Part shown: positions 9,426 through 24,160 of the stretch, one piece after another
How the letters are laid out: each line of letters starts with the position of its first letter
Position numbering within the stretch: position 1 is the first letter of the stretch
Source of the DNA: Hoeflea sp.
GTDB taxonomy: Bacteria > Pseudomonadota > Alphaproteobacteria > Rhizobiales > Rhizobiaceae
Assembly (NCBI RefSeq): GCF_030682515.1
Contig: NZ_JAUXOD010000135.1
Span: 69,335 to 121,139 of the forward strand
Direction of reading: 5' to 3'
Length of the DNA stretch: 51,805 nt
Notes under the pieces: generated by a model
The model's database searches: none
What the model was told of the DNA's origin: nothing
The model's input: the letters and a program-made list of their open reading frames with translations, nothing else
Program-made: the position numbers and the translations under genes

Positions 9426-10451
9426 ATGGTGGGACTGGATATCACGGTCATTGTCGTCGTCATCATCGCAATCCTGATCCTGTTTTCCGGGATCAAGACG
9501 GTGCCGCAAGGCTATGCCTACACGGTCGAGCGGTTTGGACGCTACACACGGACGCTTACGCCGGGACTGAACATCATTGTTCCCTTTGTCGACCGCGTCG
9601 GCCGCAAGATCAACATCATGGAACAGGTGCTCGACATCCCCGTCCAGGAGGTGATCACCCGCGACAATGCGTCGGTGTCCGCCGATGCGGTGTCCTTCTA
9701 CCAGGTGCTCAACGCCGCCGAGGCCGCCTATCAGGTGTCCGATCTCGAGCAGGCGCTGCTCAATCTGACCATGACCAACATCCGCTCCGTCATGGGGTCG
9801 ATGGATCTTGACGAGCTCCTGTCCAATCGCGATGCCATCAATGACCGCCTGCTGCGCGTCGTCGACCAGGCGGCAGCACCCTGGGGCATCAAGATCACGC
9901 GCGTCGAGATCAAGGACATCGCCCCGCCGGTGGATCTGGTCCAGTCGATGGGCCGGCAGATGAAGGCCGAGCGCGAGAAGCGCGCCGAGGTGCTCGAAGC
10001 CGAAGGCTTCCGCAATGCCCAGATCCTGCGCGCAGAGGGCGCCAAGCAATCGGCGATTCTCGAGGCCGAAGGCCGCAGGGACGCCGCCTTCCGTGACGCC
10101 GAGGCGCGCGAACGCCTGGCCGAAGCGGAAGCCAAGGCCACGCAGATGATGTCGATTGCCATCTCGGAGGGCGATCCTGCGGCGATCAACTACTTCGTCG
10201 CGCAGAAATACACCGAGGCGCTCGGCCAGATCGCCTCCGCCAAGAACCAGAAGGTGATCCTGATGCCGCTTGAGGCTTCGGCCCTGATCGGCACGCTGGG
10301 CGGAATCGGCGCGATTGCCCGCGAGGTCTTTGGCAGAGATGGCCATCAGCAGGATACCGACCCGGTTCGCGCGCCCGGCCAGCCGCCTCGCACGACGCGC
10401 GCCACGACGCCTGGCTATTCCACAGGCCCGAAAACGGACCCCGACGCATGA
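9426..10451 (+). CDS. SPFH/band 7 membrane protein (QmcA/paraslipin type)
   Basis: 341 residues. One N-terminal membrane segment (about 4-22) precedes an SPFH domain ([22 protein letters not shown], residues about 28-49, through the conserved VEIKDIAPP block), then a charged Ala/Glu/Arg coiled coil (about 180-250, [19 protein letters not shown]) and a flexible Pro-rich tail. Such proteins oligomerise in membrane microdomains and act as scaffolds or protease partners. Its stop overlaps the start of the NfeD gene by 4 bases, the classical SPFH-NfeD pair. Orthologous to the QmcA/stomatin-like-2 group rather than HflK/HflC, judging by the partner. Exact role unknown. Confidence 0.92.
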   Translation: MVGLDITVIVVVIIAILILFSGIKTVPQGYAYTVERFGRYTRTLTPGLNIIVPFVDRVGRKINIMEQVLDIPVQEVITRDNASVSADAVSFYQVLNAAEAAYQVSDLEQALLNLTMTNIRSVMGSMDLDELLSNRDAINDRLLRVVDQAAAPWGIKITRVEIKDIAPPVDLVQSMGRQMKAEREKRAEVLEAEGFRNAQILRAEGAKQSAILEAEGRRDAAFRDAEARERLAEAEAKATQMMSIAISEGDPAAINYFVAQKYTEALGQIASAKNQKVILMPLEASALIGTLGGIGAIAREVFGRDGHQQDTDPVRAPGQPPRTTRATTPGYSTGPKTDPDA

Positions 10452-10906
10452 TTGCCGGGCTCGTAACAGAACTCGGGCCCTGGACCTGGTGGATCGTCGG
10501 CCTGATATTCCTTGGACTGGAAATCGTTGTCCCGGGCGTATTCCTGCTGTGGATCGGTCTGGCAGCCCTGGTCGTCGGAGGCCTGTCCTTCCCCCTGTGG
10601 GGATATGCGTTCTGGGGCTGGCAGACGCAGATGCTGGTATTCGCGGTGCTGGCCCTGGCGCTCGCGCTTGTCGGCCGGCGGATCTCGCGGGCCAACTTGG
10701 ACACCGATCAGCCGATGCTGAACCGGCGCCTCGAAGGCCTCGTGGGCCGGACGGCGACGCTGGAGGAACCGATCCGCGAGGGCAAGGGCCGGATCCGGCT
10801 GGATGACACCACCTGGATCGTGCAGGGCCCGGACATGCCCGCCGGCGCGCGCGTGCGCATCACCGTGGCTCAGGCGGGATGCCTGACCGTGGAGCCCGGC
10901 GCCTGA
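10448..10906 (+). CDS. NfeD family membrane protein
   Basis: 152 residues. Membrane helices at about 10-32 and 40-75 ([19 protein letters not shown] and following) are followed by a soluble OB-fold domain (about 90-150, [20 protein letters not shown]). This is the short NfeD1b form, which lacks a protease domain and partners an SPFH protein encoded next to it; the ATGA overlap indicates translational coupling. The pair is thought to help organise membrane domains or membrane-protein turnover. The downstream gene is convergent with only 21 bases between them. Confidence 0.9.
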   Translation: MIAGLVTELGPWTWWIVGLIFLGLEIVVPGVFLLWIGLAALVVGGLSFPLWGYAFWGWQTQMLVFAVLALALALVGRRISRANLDTDQPMLNRRLEGLVGRTATLEEPIREGKGRIRLDDTTWIVQGPDMPAGARVRITVAQAGCLTVEPGA

Positions 10907-10927
10907 CCGCAGTCGGAGCCTGGTGCT

Positions 10928-11923
10928 TCAGGCGACGCCGATCCTGAGCAGATCATGGAAATGAACGATGCCGACCGGCAGGCGATCCGCATCGGTGACG
11001 ATCAGCGCGCCGATGGCATTCTTGTTTAGGATCGCCATCGCCGTGCTGGCGAGTGCCGTGGGCGCAATGGTCTTGGGCTGGCTGGTCATGATGGCGTCGA
11101 TCGGCTGATCGATCAGGTTGCGGCCCAGATTGCGCGCCACGTCGCCATCCGTGACAATGCCGATCAGCCGCCCGCCCGGGCCGGTAATGCCGACACAGCC
11201 GAATTTGCGCTGGGACAGCGTCATGATCGCTTCGGGCGCGGGCGTGCCGGACGGCACCAGCGGCACCGAGTCGCCCGTGTGCATGACATCGGCCACATGC
11301 GCCAGGTTCGCGCCGAGCTGGCCGCCGGGATGGAAAGTGTGAAAATCGCCGGCGGTGAACCCCTTGGCCTCGAGCAGGGCCACGGCGAGCGCATCTCCCA
11401 GCGCCAGTTGCATCAGCGTCGAGGTGGTGGGTGCCAGGCCATGCGGGCAGGCTTCCTGCTCGCGCGGCAGCAGCATGACGATGTCGGCCTCGCGGGCCAG
11501 CGCCGACTGGGCGCCGGCGGTGAACGCGATCAGCGGGATCAGGAACCGGCGCGAATAGGCGACGATGCCCTTGAGCTCCGCGCTCTCCCCCGACCAGGAC
11601 AAGACGATGATTGCATCGTCATGGGCGATCATGCCGAGATCGCCATGGTTGGCTTCGGCCGGATGGACGAAATGCGACGGTGTTCCGGTTGAGGCCAGCG
11701 TCGCGGCGATCTTCGCGCCGATGTGCCCACTCTTGCCGACCCCAGTCACGATCACCCGGCCCGAAATGGAGCCGAGCGCCTCGACCGCGCGCACGAAAGG
11801 CTCCGCAAGCCCGTTCTCGAGGGCTGTGGCAAGAGCATCGAGCCCGCTCTTTTCCGTCAGGATCGTCCGCCGCGCGGACTGCACGATCTCATGGGCTGGG
11901 TAGTCTGGCAGGATCTTCTTCAT
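10928..11923 (-). CDS. kpsF: KpsF/GutQ family arabinose-5-phosphate isomerase
   Basis: 331 residues. A SIS sugar-isomerase domain (about 30-175; GVGKSGHIGAKIAATLASTG and HPAEANHGDLGM) is followed by a pair of CBS domains (about 200-325, ending VGIVHFHDLLR). The architecture is that of D-arabinose 5-phosphate isomerase, converting ribulose 5-phosphate to arabinose 5-phosphate, the first step to Kdo for lipopolysaccharide or capsule. CBS pairs in this family bind adenine nucleotides or CMP-Kdo. The frame is open to 11962, but ATG 11923 (MKKILPDYP) gives the usual N-terminus. Divergent from the beta-barrel gene; AT-richer sequence at 12004-12020 may hold the promoters. Confidence 0.9.
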   Translation of the reverse strand: MKKILPDYPAHEIVQSARRTILTEKSGLDALATALENGLAEPFVRAVEALGSISGRVIVTGVGKSGHIGAKIAATLASTGTPSHFVHPAEANHGDLGMIAHDDAIIVLSWSGESAELKGIVAYSRRFLIPLIAFTAGAQSALAREADIVMLLPREQEACPHGLAPTTSTLMQLALGDALAVALLEAKGFTAGDFHTFHPGGQLGANLAHVADVMHTGDSVPLVPSGTPAPEAIMTLSQRKFGCVGITGPGGRLIGIVTDGDVARNLGRNLIDQPIDAIMTSQPKTIAPTALASTAMAILNKNAIGALIVTDADRLPVGIVHFHDLLRIGVA

Positions 11924-12062
11924 GGCGCCGGAATATCGCGTTGCTGCCCGCCTGTCCATCAAGCACGAAGCTCTTCGGGCAAAGCGCCGGGCGGAAACCT
12001 TGCGTTAACCACAAGTGTTTACGGTTTGCAAAGATTTGGATGGCCCCGGACCCGAAAAACGC

Positions 12063-13667
12063 ATGCGCAACCGAGACACCACGGCACTGACTGAACCGGC
12101 GGCGCACCGTACGGGCGTGCGGGCCTGCGCCGCCGCCGCGGCCTGGCTCCTGGCGTCGATGTCCATGGCGCAGGCGCAGTCCGCCTCTGATCCGGAACCC
12201 ACCACCGAAGTCTACAGGTTGAGGGGCACGACGACAGCGTCCCCCTCCTCCCAATCAGCCGCCGCCGCGACCCTCTATGGCGCGCTGCCGGCAGCGCGAA
12301 GCGGCTCCTCCGCAACATCGGGAAGCGGTGGGACGAACAGCGCGGCGCTGGCCGGTCCCGGTTTTCAAGCCGGGACCGACGCGGATCTGGCGGAGGCCGA
12401 TACGCAGATTCAGACCGGAGCCATCGGCATCGAGTCGGATCTGAGCGAGGCAGACCGGGATTATGCCGCAAGCCTGGCGCGCCAGAACGATCGCATCGGA
12501 ACCGTCGATGAGCTGCCGCTCGATGCCGATCGGGATGACACCGCCGTGCCGGGATTCATGCTGGGATCGCTGCTGCTGCGGCCCACGCTTACCGAGCGGA
12601 TCATTCATGAATCCAACAGCTTTGGTGCGGCAAAGAGCAGCCGGGTCTACAGCGAAACGACCCTGTCGGGAACGCTGCAATCGGACTGGTCGCGGCATCA
12701 GCTCACTGTCGACGGATCCGCGACCTATCAGAAGAACCTCTCGGGCACCGGCACCGAACAACCCAGCGCCAATCTGGATGCCCGGCTGAACCTCGATCTG
12801 CTCAACGACATGACCGGGATCCTAGGCGCTGGCTACAGCTATTCCAGGGAAAGCAGAACCGATCCGAACGCCATCTCCGGCGCGACCACGCAATCGGGGA
12901 TCCACGAACTGCGCGCGAGCATCGGCCTGCAGAAGGACCTCGGTCTGCTCAGGGGTACGACCTCGCTCGATGTGACGCGCCGGGTCTATGGCGATGCGAC
13001 CTCGTCGACCGGCGGCAGCATTTTGGTCGACGACCGGGATACGCTCGGCGGTGAACTCACCGCGCGCATCGGCTATGTGATGTCGCCCGCGCTGATCCCC
13101 TTTCTGGAGGCCTCTATCGGCCGCGAGAGATACGATGTGCGCTTCGACAGCACCGGCGCCGAACGCTCGTCGACCACTATGGGCGGCCGCGGCGGAGCGG
13201 AATTCGATCTCGGCGAGAAGCTCTCGGGCGAGCTTGCAGCCGGGTATGTGCTCAGATCCATCGACGACGCCAACCTGAGCGACCTGGCGGGACTGACACT
13301 GGACGGCGAGATCAACTGGTCGCCCCGGCGCGGAACCGATCTCATGGCTGGCATGAACACGACGCTCGAATCCGCGACGGCGGCAGGCGAATCCGGCTCC
13401 GTCGTCTATGAATTCGACACCACGCTGACCCAGCGGATTCACAGCGCCGTGGTGGCGCGCCTCGGCGCCGAAGCAGGCCTGCGGGATTACGATTCCCGCA
13501 GCGGCCGCGGCAACCAGCGCAGCTATGGCGTCTCCACCGGGCTGACCTGGTCCATCAACCGCTACCTCGACCTCGACGCGGATGCGAGCTACACGCGCAC
13601 CCGGGAACCCGGCGTCACCGACGAGAAGACCGCCCGCGTCGGGCTGGGCCTCAGGCTGAGAAGATGA
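12063..13667 (+). CDS. Outer-membrane beta-barrel protein (BBP2-like, DUF2320)
   Basis: 534 residues. A long signal peptide ends near AQA (residue 38). Residues about 40-170 are low-complexity and Ser/Ala/Thr/Asp-rich; from about 180 onward the protein is a run of alternating amphipathic strands (for example SETTLSGTLQSDWSRHQLTV, then LTARIGYVMSPALIPFLEAS) ending in strand-like GLGLRLRR, as expected of a beta-barrel. It resembles rhizobial outer-membrane proteins linked to exopolysaccharide or surface polysaccharides; proximity to galU and kpsF is consistent, but transport substrate is unknown. ATG 12063 is preferred since it directly precedes the signal peptide. The terminal residue is Arg, not the usual aromatic. 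Confidence 0.75.
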   Translation: MRNRDTTALTEPAAHRTGVRACAAAAAWLLASMSMAQAQSASDPEPTTEVYRLRGTTTASPSSQSAAAATLYGALPAARSGSSATSGSGGTNSAALAGPGFQAGTDADLAEADTQIQTGAIGIESDLSEADRDYAASLARQNDRIGTVDELPLDADRDDTAVPGFMLGSLLLRPTLTERIIHESNSFGAAKSSRVYSETTLSGTLQSDWSRHQLTVDGSATYQKNLSGTGTEQPSANLDARLNLDLLNDMTGILGAGYSYSRESRTDPNAISGATTQSGIHELRASIGLQKDLGLLRGTTSLDVTRRVYGDATSSTGGSILVDDRDTLGGELTARIGYVMSPALIPFLEASIGRERYDVRFDSTGAERSSTTMGGRGGAEFDLGEKLSGELAAGYVLRSIDDANLSDLAGLTLDGEINWSPRRGTDLMAGMNTTLESATAAGESGSVVYEFDTTLTQRIHSAVVARLGAEAGLRDYDSRSGRGNQRSYGVSTGLTWSINRYLDLDADASYTRTREPGVTDEKTARVGLGLRLRR

Positions 13668-13736
13668 CGAGTCGGGCGCTCCCGCCCGTCCCACCCGTCC
13701 GGCCTTGGCTGCCTCGTGCAGGTCGAGGATGTCCCG

Positions 13737-14621
13737 TCAGGCGCCCGCGATCAGGCGTCGCAGACCGTCCGCGACCAGCGGCCTGATGTCGTCGCGCTCA
13801 AGCGCGAAGGCGACATTGGCGAGAATGAACCCTTCCTTCGAGCCGCAATCATAGGTCTGCCCGCCAAAGGGATATGCCGAAAACGGCTGCTGCGCCGCAA
13901 GCTTGAGCATCGCATCCGTCACCTGGATTTCGTTGCCGGCTCCCCGCTCCTGGTGCGACAGGATGTCAAAGATTTCCGGCTGCAGGATATAGCGGCCGTT
14001 GATGTAGAAATTCGAAGGCGCGGTTCCCTGGGCCGGCTTCTCGACCATTTCGGTGATGCGGAAGCCGCCGTCGAGAGCCTCGCCCTTGCCGACAATGCCG
14101 TATTTGTGGGCGAGTGAAGGATCGCATTCGCCCACCGCGACGATGTTGCCGCCCACCTTGTTGTAGAGTTCGACCATTCCAGAGAGGCATCCGACCTTGT
14201 CGCGCATCACCATGTCCGGAAGCAGCAGCGCGAACGGCTCGTCGCCGACGATGTCGCGCGCGCACCAGACGGCGTGGCCGAGACCGAGCGGCGCCTGCTG
14301 GCGGGTAAAGCTGGTCGCGCCGGCCTTGGGCAGCATGTACTCAAGCGAGCGCAATTCGACCGTCTTGCCGCGCTCGCGCAGCGTCGCCTCGAGTTCGACC
14401 TGAATGTCGAAGTGATCCTCGATCACTGCCTTGTTGCGACCGGTGACGAAAACGAAATGCTCGATGCCGGCCGCCATGGCCTCTTCAACCACGTATTGGA
14501 CAACCGGCTTGTCGACCACGGTCAGCATCTCTTTCGGCACGGCCTTGGTGGCGGGCAGGAACCGCGTTCCAAGTCCTGCGACCGGCAGAACGGCTTTTCT
14601 GATTTTGCGCGTCAATGTCAT
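13737..14621 (-). CDS. galU: UTP-glucose-1-phosphate uridylyltransferase
   Basis: 294 residues, normal length. Makes UDP-glucose from UTP and glucose 1-phosphate, for surface glycans. The nucleotidyltransferase motif [18 protein letters not shown] (residues about 16-33) and [13 protein letters not shown] follow the start; [20 protein letters not shown] and a YDCGSKEGF near the C-terminus are typical. ATG 14621 follows GAGGAAAAGAC, a good ribosome-binding site. It converges on the beta-barrel gene. A phosphoglucomutase that could supply its substrate is encoded in the glycogen operon of this window. Confidence 0.95.
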   Translation of the reverse strand: MTLTRKIRKAVLPVAGLGTRFLPATKAVPKEMLTVVDKPVVQYVVEEAMAAGIEHFVFVTGRNKAVIEDHFDIQVELEATLRERGKTVELRSLEYMLPKAGATSFTRQQAPLGLGHAVWCARDIVGDEPFALLLPDMVMRDKVGCLSGMVELYNKVGGNIVAVGECDPSLAHKYGIVGKGEALDGGFRITEMVEKPAQGTAPSNFYINGRYILQPEIFDILSHQERGAGNEIQVTDAMLKLAAQQPFSAYPFGGQTYDCGSKEGFILANVAFALERDDIRPLVADGLRRLIAGA

Positions 14622-14816
14622 GTCTTTTCCTCATTTCTCATAAATGATCTTATCCGGTGCATCCCGGCGACAGTTACCGGCTATATGCGGCAACTCTTAG
14701 AAAATGGCAAAATCGACGCCGGGGCATCAGATATGGTAAACGTTTTGTTGACGGCTCGGAGCTAGGATCACCGTTCATTCACCCGAAAGAGCCTCAAACG
14801 ACAGGATGCTTGGAAC

Positions 14817-16034
14817 ATGATCCGAACACCCAGGAATATCATTCGCGCCGCCGGCCTGTGCCTTGTTGCCGGACTGCTGGCCCCGAACACCGCCCGGGCC
14901 GATGCGGGCTTTCAGGCTTGGATCGCCGGTTTTTACAGCACCGCCGCTCAATCCGGAATCACGCGCTCGACCTACGACAAGGCGTTCAGCGGCGTGACCT
15001 CGCCAGACCCGAAAGTGCTCGAGAAGGCGCGCTATCAACCGGAATTCACCACCAAGGTCTGGGACTATCTCGATTCCCGTGTCAACCCTTATACGATTGG
15101 CAAGGGACGCGAGATGAAGAAGCAGCATGCCCGAACCCTGGCGGCGATCGAGCGCCACTTCGGGGTGGAAGCATCGGTCTTGCTGGCCATCTGGTCGATG
15201 GAATCCAATTATGGGGAAATTCTCTCCAAGACCGATCGCCTCCATTATGTGCCGCAAGCTTTGGCCACCCTTGCCTATGCCGACAAGAAGCGCGCGAAAT
15301 TCGCACGCCAGCAGCTTGTCGCCGCTCTGCAGATTCTCCAGTCAGGCGATATCTCCTCCCGGGAAATGACCGGATCATGGGCAGGCGCGATGGGCCACAC
15401 CCAGTTCATTCCCACGAGCTACCTGGCCTACGCCATCGACGCCGATGGAAACGGCAATCGCGACATCTGGAACTCGATTCCGGACGCGCTCGCCACTGCG
15501 GCAAATCTTCTCAAGAAGAACGGCTGGCAAACCGGTCAGACCGGGGGTTACGAGGCTGTCGCGCCGCGCGGAGGCGCCAAATATGCCGGACAGACCAAGA
15601 CCCTGTCGCAATGGGCGGCGCTCGGCTTCGCCCGGCCCAACGGCAAGGCCTTTCCCGACGGCGGCCGGCGCGCCGAGCTCAAGATGCTGGGCGGCGCGAA
15701 CGGTCCGGCACATTTGATGACCAAGAACTTCTTCGTCATCAAGCGCTATAACAATTCCGATTCCTATGCTCTGGGCGTCGGTGTGCTGGCCGACGAGATC
15801 GCAGGCTTCGGCGGTGTCGATCAGCGCTGGCCGCGGCCGGAAGGCACGCTCGACGTCAAGGAAAAATTCGAACTGCAAACCCGGCTCAAGCAGTTGGGCT
15901 ATTACGACGGAGAGGTCGACGGCAACTTCGGATCGGGGTCGAAGGCAGCAATCGCGGCGTTCCAGTCGCGGGCTGGCTTGACCGGCGAGGCGATTCCGTC
16001 GCAAAAGGTACTGGACGCGATCCGCCGCTACTGA
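14817..16034 (+). CDS. Lytic murein transglycosylase, MltB type
   Basis: 405 residues. A Sec signal (LCLVAGLLAPNTARA, about 13-28) precedes an SLT_2 domain (about 30-320) with the catalytic Glu129 in IWSMESNYGEIL and the family blocks WAGAMGHTQFIPTSYLAYAID and DADGNGNRDIWNS. A C-terminal peptidoglycan-binding domain (about 343-403, LKQLGYYDGEVDGNFGSGS) follows. It would cleave the MurNAc-GlcNAc bond, leaving 1,6-anhydroMurNAc, in the periplasm. No lipobox is seen, so unlike E. coli MltB it appears soluble. The next gene starts 58 bases later on the same strand and may be cotranscribed. Confidence 0.92.
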   Translation: MIRTPRNIIRAAGLCLVAGLLAPNTARADAGFQAWIAGFYSTAAQSGITRSTYDKAFSGVTSPDPKVLEKARYQPEFTTKVWDYLDSRVNPYTIGKGREMKKQHARTLAAIERHFGVEASVLLAIWSMESNYGEILSKTDRLHYVPQALATLAYADKKRAKFARQQLVAALQILQSGDISSREMTGSWAGAMGHTQFIPTSYLAYAIDADGNGNRDIWNSIPDALATAANLLKKNGWQTGQTGGYEAVAPRGGAKYAGQTKTLSQWAALGFARPNGKAFPDGGRRAELKMLGGANGPAHLMTKNFFVIKRYNNSDSYALGVGVLADEIAGFGGVDQRWPRPEGTLDVKEKFELQTRLKQLGYYDGEVDGNFGSGSKAAIAAFQSRAGLTGEAIPSQKVLDAIRRY

Positions 16035-16092
16035 TCCCTTTCAAGCTGGCGGCTCGCAACCGGCCCGGGGCCGAAACGGAGATCGCATCCGC

Positions 16093-17259
16093 GTGCCAGA
16101 TCGCTTGCCACACCTGCGCCTTTTTGCTGTCCTGCTGATCGCGGCGATGGCAGGACTGGCTGTGCTGCAGGCGGTCCAGCCCGCCGCGGCCCAGGAACGG
16201 GTCGAACGCAAGTCCTTCATCCAGCTCCTGTTCGGCGGCGGCCGCAGCGCGCCCAAGGAGCCCAAGCCATCAGCGGAAGCGCCGCGCACCAGCCGGGTGA
16301 AAAAGCCCGTGCGCAGCGAAGTTGCGGCTCCCCCGCCGGAACCCGCGGTCGAGAAGCTTGAAGACGCGCGGAAGATCCTGGTGATCGGCGATTTTCTGGC
16401 CAACGGAGCGGCGGACGGATTGAGCGAGGCCTTTGCCAAGTCGCCGGGCGTGGTGGTGGTCGACCGGACCAATGGATCCTCGGGCCTGGTGCGCGCCGAT
16501 TACTACGACTGGATCGGAGAGGCGCCGGCGATCATCCAGGAAGTGCGGCCCTCGATCATCGTCGTGCAGATCGGCTCGAACGATCGCCAGCAGCTCATGG
16601 TCAATGGCGAGCGCGAAGCCGTTCGCTCCGTCAACTGGCTGGCCGAGTACGAGCGCCGCACCCAGCGGCTGATCTCGATCCTGCGCACCGGCAACGCGCC
16701 TCTGCTGTGGGTCGGACTGCCGGCCTTCAAATCCCCCGCCATGACAACCGACATCGTGGTCCTGAACGGCGTCCAGAGGAAGCTTGTTGAACTGGCCGGG
16801 GGCGAATTCATCGATATCTGGGACGGCTTTGTCGATGAAGAAGGCAAGTTCATCTTCACCGGGTCCGATATCAACGGACAGCAGGTGAGGCTGCGCGGGT
16901 CCGATGGCATCAACCTGACCAAGGCCGGCAAGCGGAAGATCGCTTTCTATGTCGAGAAATCGGCGCGACGGCTGCTCGGGGACGCCGCCGCGATCGGCGC
17001 GACGGCTTTTTCCTCTGACGATTTTCCGGAAATCCTGATGCCGCCCGCTCCTGGCGAGAATGCCACAGCCATCACCCGCACCATTCCGGTCGCCATGACG
17101 GACCCGGACCTAGACGGAGGCACGGCGCTGCTCGGTGATATGCCTGCCTCGGCGAGCCTCATCCGCTCGCCGCGCGATATCCTGGTGACGGACGGCATGC
17201 TGCCGGAGCCGCCAACCGGCCGTGTCGACAATTACGCATGGCCGCGCGGCAACCGCTGA
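16093..17259 (+). CDS. DUF459 (SGNH/GDSL-like) exported protein
   Basis: 388 residues. GTG 16093 opens a signal peptide ([19 protein letters not shown], about 10-28, ending AAAQ). After a basic, Pro-rich linker comes an SGNH-type domain: [16 protein letters not shown] (about 95-110) with Asp in the first-block position normally held by Ser, [12 protein letters not shown], and late [21 protein letters not shown]459 proteins are periplasmic; relatives of the SGNH fold deacetylate or deacylate envelope glycans. The GDF form instead of GDS means esterase activity is uncertain. Its position behind a transglycosylase suggests a role at the cell wall (inference). Confidence 0.82.
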   Translation: MPDRLPHLRLFAVLLIAAMAGLAVLQAVQPAAAQERVERKSFIQLLFGGGRSAPKEPKPSAEAPRTSRVKKPVRSEVAAPPPEPAVEKLEDARKILVIGDFLANGAADGLSEAFAKSPGVVVVDRTNGSSGLVRADYYDWIGEAPAIIQEVRPSIIVVQIGSNDRQQLMVNGEREAVRSVNWLAEYERRTQRLISILRTGNAPLLWVGLPAFKSPAMTTDIVVLNGVQRKLVELAGGEFIDIWDGFVDEEGKFIFTGSDINGQQVRLRGSDGINLTKAGKRKIAFYVEKSARRLLGDAAAIGATAFSSDDFPEILMPPAPGENATAITRTIPVAMTDPDLDGGTALLGDMPASASLIRSPRDILVTDGMLPEPPTGRVDNYAWPRGNR

Positions 17260-17295
17260 ACCCCGACTGCCTGTGCCTGGCACCGATCAGCGGAT

Positions 17296-17319
17296 GTCCT
17301 GAACCGCTTGCGGCAGGAC
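17296..17319. repeat. Hairpin between the convergent DUF459 and gltD genes
   Basis: GTCCTG-aa-CCGC-tt-GCGG-CAGGAC folds into a 10-bp stem with a two-base bulge in the 85-base convergent gap. There is no T-run on either side, so its role as a bidirectional terminator is only possible. Confidence 0.4.
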
Positions 17320-17344
17320 GACACTCCCCGATCGGCTGCAGGCA

Positions 17345-18799
17345 TCAGCGCGGAAGGTCGGTGACGCCCATCAGGGTCAGGTCGATGTCCCGAGCCGCCT
17401 GGCGGCCTTCCCGGATCGCCCAGACAACGAGGCTCTGCCCGCGCCGCACATCGCCCGCAGCCCACAGCTTGTCGACCGACGTGCGATAGTCCTCTTCATT
17501 GGCGGCGACATTGGTCGACCCGCGCCGGTCGACATCGACCGACAATTTGTCGCCAAGTTCGCTGATCACGCCGGTGTCGAGCGCGCCGCGGAAGCCGATG
17601 GCGACAAAGACGAGATCCGCCTTGATCACGAACTCGGTTCCGGCGACCGGTCTGCGCCTTTCATCCACTTCGCAGCATTTGACGCCGCTCAGAATGCCGT
17701 TCTCGCCGATCAGTTCGAGCGTGCCCACCTGGAATTCACGCACGGCGCCTTCGGCCTGCGAGGAAGACGTGCGCATCTTGGTGGCCCAGTAGGGCCAGAC
17801 CGCGAGCTTGTCTTCCTTTTCGGGCGGCTGCGGCCGGATGTCGAGCTGGGTCACCCTGACCGCGCCCTGCCGGAACGCGGTGCCGACGCAGTCGGACGCC
17901 GTGTCGCCGCCGCCGATCACCACCACATGCTTGCCGCCGGCCATGACCGGGTCGGAAGGCCAGCCGACATTGTAGATGCTCTCGCGGGCGACGCGCTTGT
18001 TCTGCTGGACCAGATAGGGCATCGCGTCGTGCACGCCGATCAGATCGGCGCCGGGAATGCCGACATCGCGCGGCTTCTCTGAGCCGCCGGTGTAGAGCAC
18101 CGCGTCGTAAGTGCCGAGCAGCTCTTCGACGCTTTTGTCGACGCCGACATTGACATTGCAGAAGAAGGTGACGCCCTCGCCTTCCATCTGCTCGACGCGG
18201 CGGTCGATGAAATGCTTCTCCATCTTGAAGTCGGGAATGCCGTAGCGCAGCAACCCGCCCGGGCGGCTCTCCCGCTCGTAGACATGGACCTCATGGCCGG
18301 CGCGGCCAAGCTGCTGCGCCGCGGCCATGCCGGCAGGGCCGGAGCCGATGATGGCGACCTTCTTGCCGGTCTTGGTGGTCACCGCCTGCGGCACGATGAA
18401 GCCCAGCTCATAGGCCTTGTCGGCAATCGCCTGCTCGACGGTCTTGATGGCGACAGGCGCGTCCTCGAGATTGAGCGTGCAGGCTTCCTCGCAGGGCGCC
18501 GGGCAGATCCGGCCGGTGAATTCCGGGAAGTTGTTGGTCGAATGCAGGTTGCGGATCGCCTCTTCCCAATTGTCGTTGTAGACCAGATCGTTCCAGTCGG
18601 GGATCTGGTTGTGCACCGGGCAGCCGGTCGGGCCATGGCAATAGGGGATGCCGCAATCCATGCAGCGGGCCGCCTGTTTCTGGACCTCCTGGTCGCTCAT
18701 CCGGATGGTGAACTCGCGGAAATGCCGGATGCGGTCGGATGCCGGCTGATACTTCGCCGTCTGCCGGTCGATTTCGAGAAAACCCGTTACCTTGCCCAT
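17345..18799 (-). CDS. gltD: Glutamate synthase (NADPH) small subunit
   Basis: 484 residues. Passes electrons from NADPH through FAD and iron-sulfur clusters to GltB. N-terminal cysteine clusters: CMDCGIPYC with CPVHN, then [12 protein letters not shown]. The FAD site is [15 protein letters not shown] (about 150) and the NADPH site [14 protein letters not shown] (about 290-303). GAGGAAG lies before ATG 18799. It is the last gene of the gltB-small ORF-gltD operon and starts 15 bases after the stop of the small membrane peptide. GOGAT makes two glutamates from glutamine and 2-oxoglutarate, the main ammonium assimilation route together with glutamine synthetase. Confidence 0.96.
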   Translation of the reverse strand: MGKVTGFLEIDRQTAKYQPASDRIRHFREFTIRMSDQEVQKQAARCMDCGIPYCHGPTGCPVHNQIPDWNDLVYNDNWEEAIRNLHSTNNFPEFTGRICPAPCEEACTLNLEDAPVAIKTVEQAIADKAYELGFIVPQAVTTKTGKKVAIIGSGPAGMAAAQQLGRAGHEVHVYERESRPGGLLRYGIPDFKMEKHFIDRRVEQMEGEGVTFFCNVNVGVDKSVEELLGTYDAVLYTGGSEKPRDVGIPGADLIGVHDAMPYLVQQNKRVARESIYNVGWPSDPVMAGGKHVVVIGGGDTASDCVGTAFRQGAVRVTQLDIRPQPPEKEDKLAVWPYWATKMRTSSSQAEGAVREFQVGTLELIGENGILSGVKCCEVDERRRPVAGTEFVIKADLVFVAIGFRGALDTGVISELGDKLSVDVDRRGSTNVAANEEDYRTSVDKLWAAGDVRRGQSLVVWAIREGRQAARDIDLTLMGVTDLPR

Positions 18800-18814
18800 A
18801 CTTTCTTCCTCACA

Positions 18815-18946
18815 TCAGAGTGGCGGCCACGAAGGCCCCCAGTACCAATAGGCCAGGCCAATGACCGCCCCCAGCACGATGAATTCCATGTCGAACCTGT
18901 CATTGACAGCATAGGCAACCGCCGGGACGGCGATTGCGATGGCCAT
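18815..18946 (-). CDS. Small membrane peptide between gltB and gltD (43 aa)
   Basis: Not a named family that I recognise. From ATG 18946 it encodes 43 residues with two short hydrophobic segments, AIAIAVPAVAYAV and EFIVLGAVIGLAYWYW, ending GPSWPPL. It fills the gap between gltB and gltD exactly, 15 bases ahead of gltD, so it is expected to be cotranslated with them. ATG 18946 lacks a good ribosome-binding site, whereas a strong GGAGGG sits 5 bases upstream of an in-frame ATT (18964), which would add IHRLLS at the front. Rhizobial gltBD loci, as I remember them, also have a small gene here. Possible roles are membrane tethering or regulation of GOGAT, both speculative. Confidence 0.65.
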   Translation of the reverse strand: MAIAIAVPAVAYAVNDRFDMEFIVLGAVIGLAYWYWGPSWPPL

Positions 18947-18978
18947 CGAGAGCAGCCGGTGAATGGCTGCCCTCCGCT

Positions 18979-23700
<4,722 letters not shown>

Positions 23701-23963
23701 CTGCATTCCTCCTTCATGACCGCCGCAGCGGCGTGTCCGGCCTGCCGTCCGCCACCGCCGTTGCGGCGACGCATTCGTTCCGGATGCATCTGTCGTCTGG
23801 CCTCGCGGGGCATTCGAGCCTCGCCGTTTCGATGGGCGCGCGGGCGCGCTTTGTATCATGAAGGGGCGATACGGTCACCTTGCGCAGGTGGATCGCTTGA
23901 TCTGAGACGGCAGCGCACCCCTTGTGTTCGCCAGGACCTCGGCCAGACGGCCCGGGCAGACAC

Positions 23964-23990
23964 AAATAGGACAGCAAGGCTGTCCTATTT
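23964..23990. promoter_or_regulatory. Perfect palindrome upstream of gltB, candidate operator
   Basis: AAATAGGACAG (23964-23974), five-base spacer CAAGG, CTGTCCTATTT (23980-23990): an 11-bp perfect inverted repeat about 265 bases before the gltB start. Symmetry and AT-rich ends suggest a dimeric repressor or activator site rather than a terminator, since no T-run follows the stem beyond the three in the arm. I do not recognise the regulator. Confidence 0.55.
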
Positions 23991-24160
23991 CCATTGTTCT
24001 ATGACAGAATGCTCCCGGTTGCGCAAGAGACCGGGTGTAAAAAACCTTGCCTCCGCGACCGTAAATGATCGACCGGATCACGATGGCGCAAGTTAATTGC
24101 GTTCAGGCGCCAGAATCCGACGTTTTGCTGTTGCGCCCCGCTAAACCGCAGGGATTGGAA

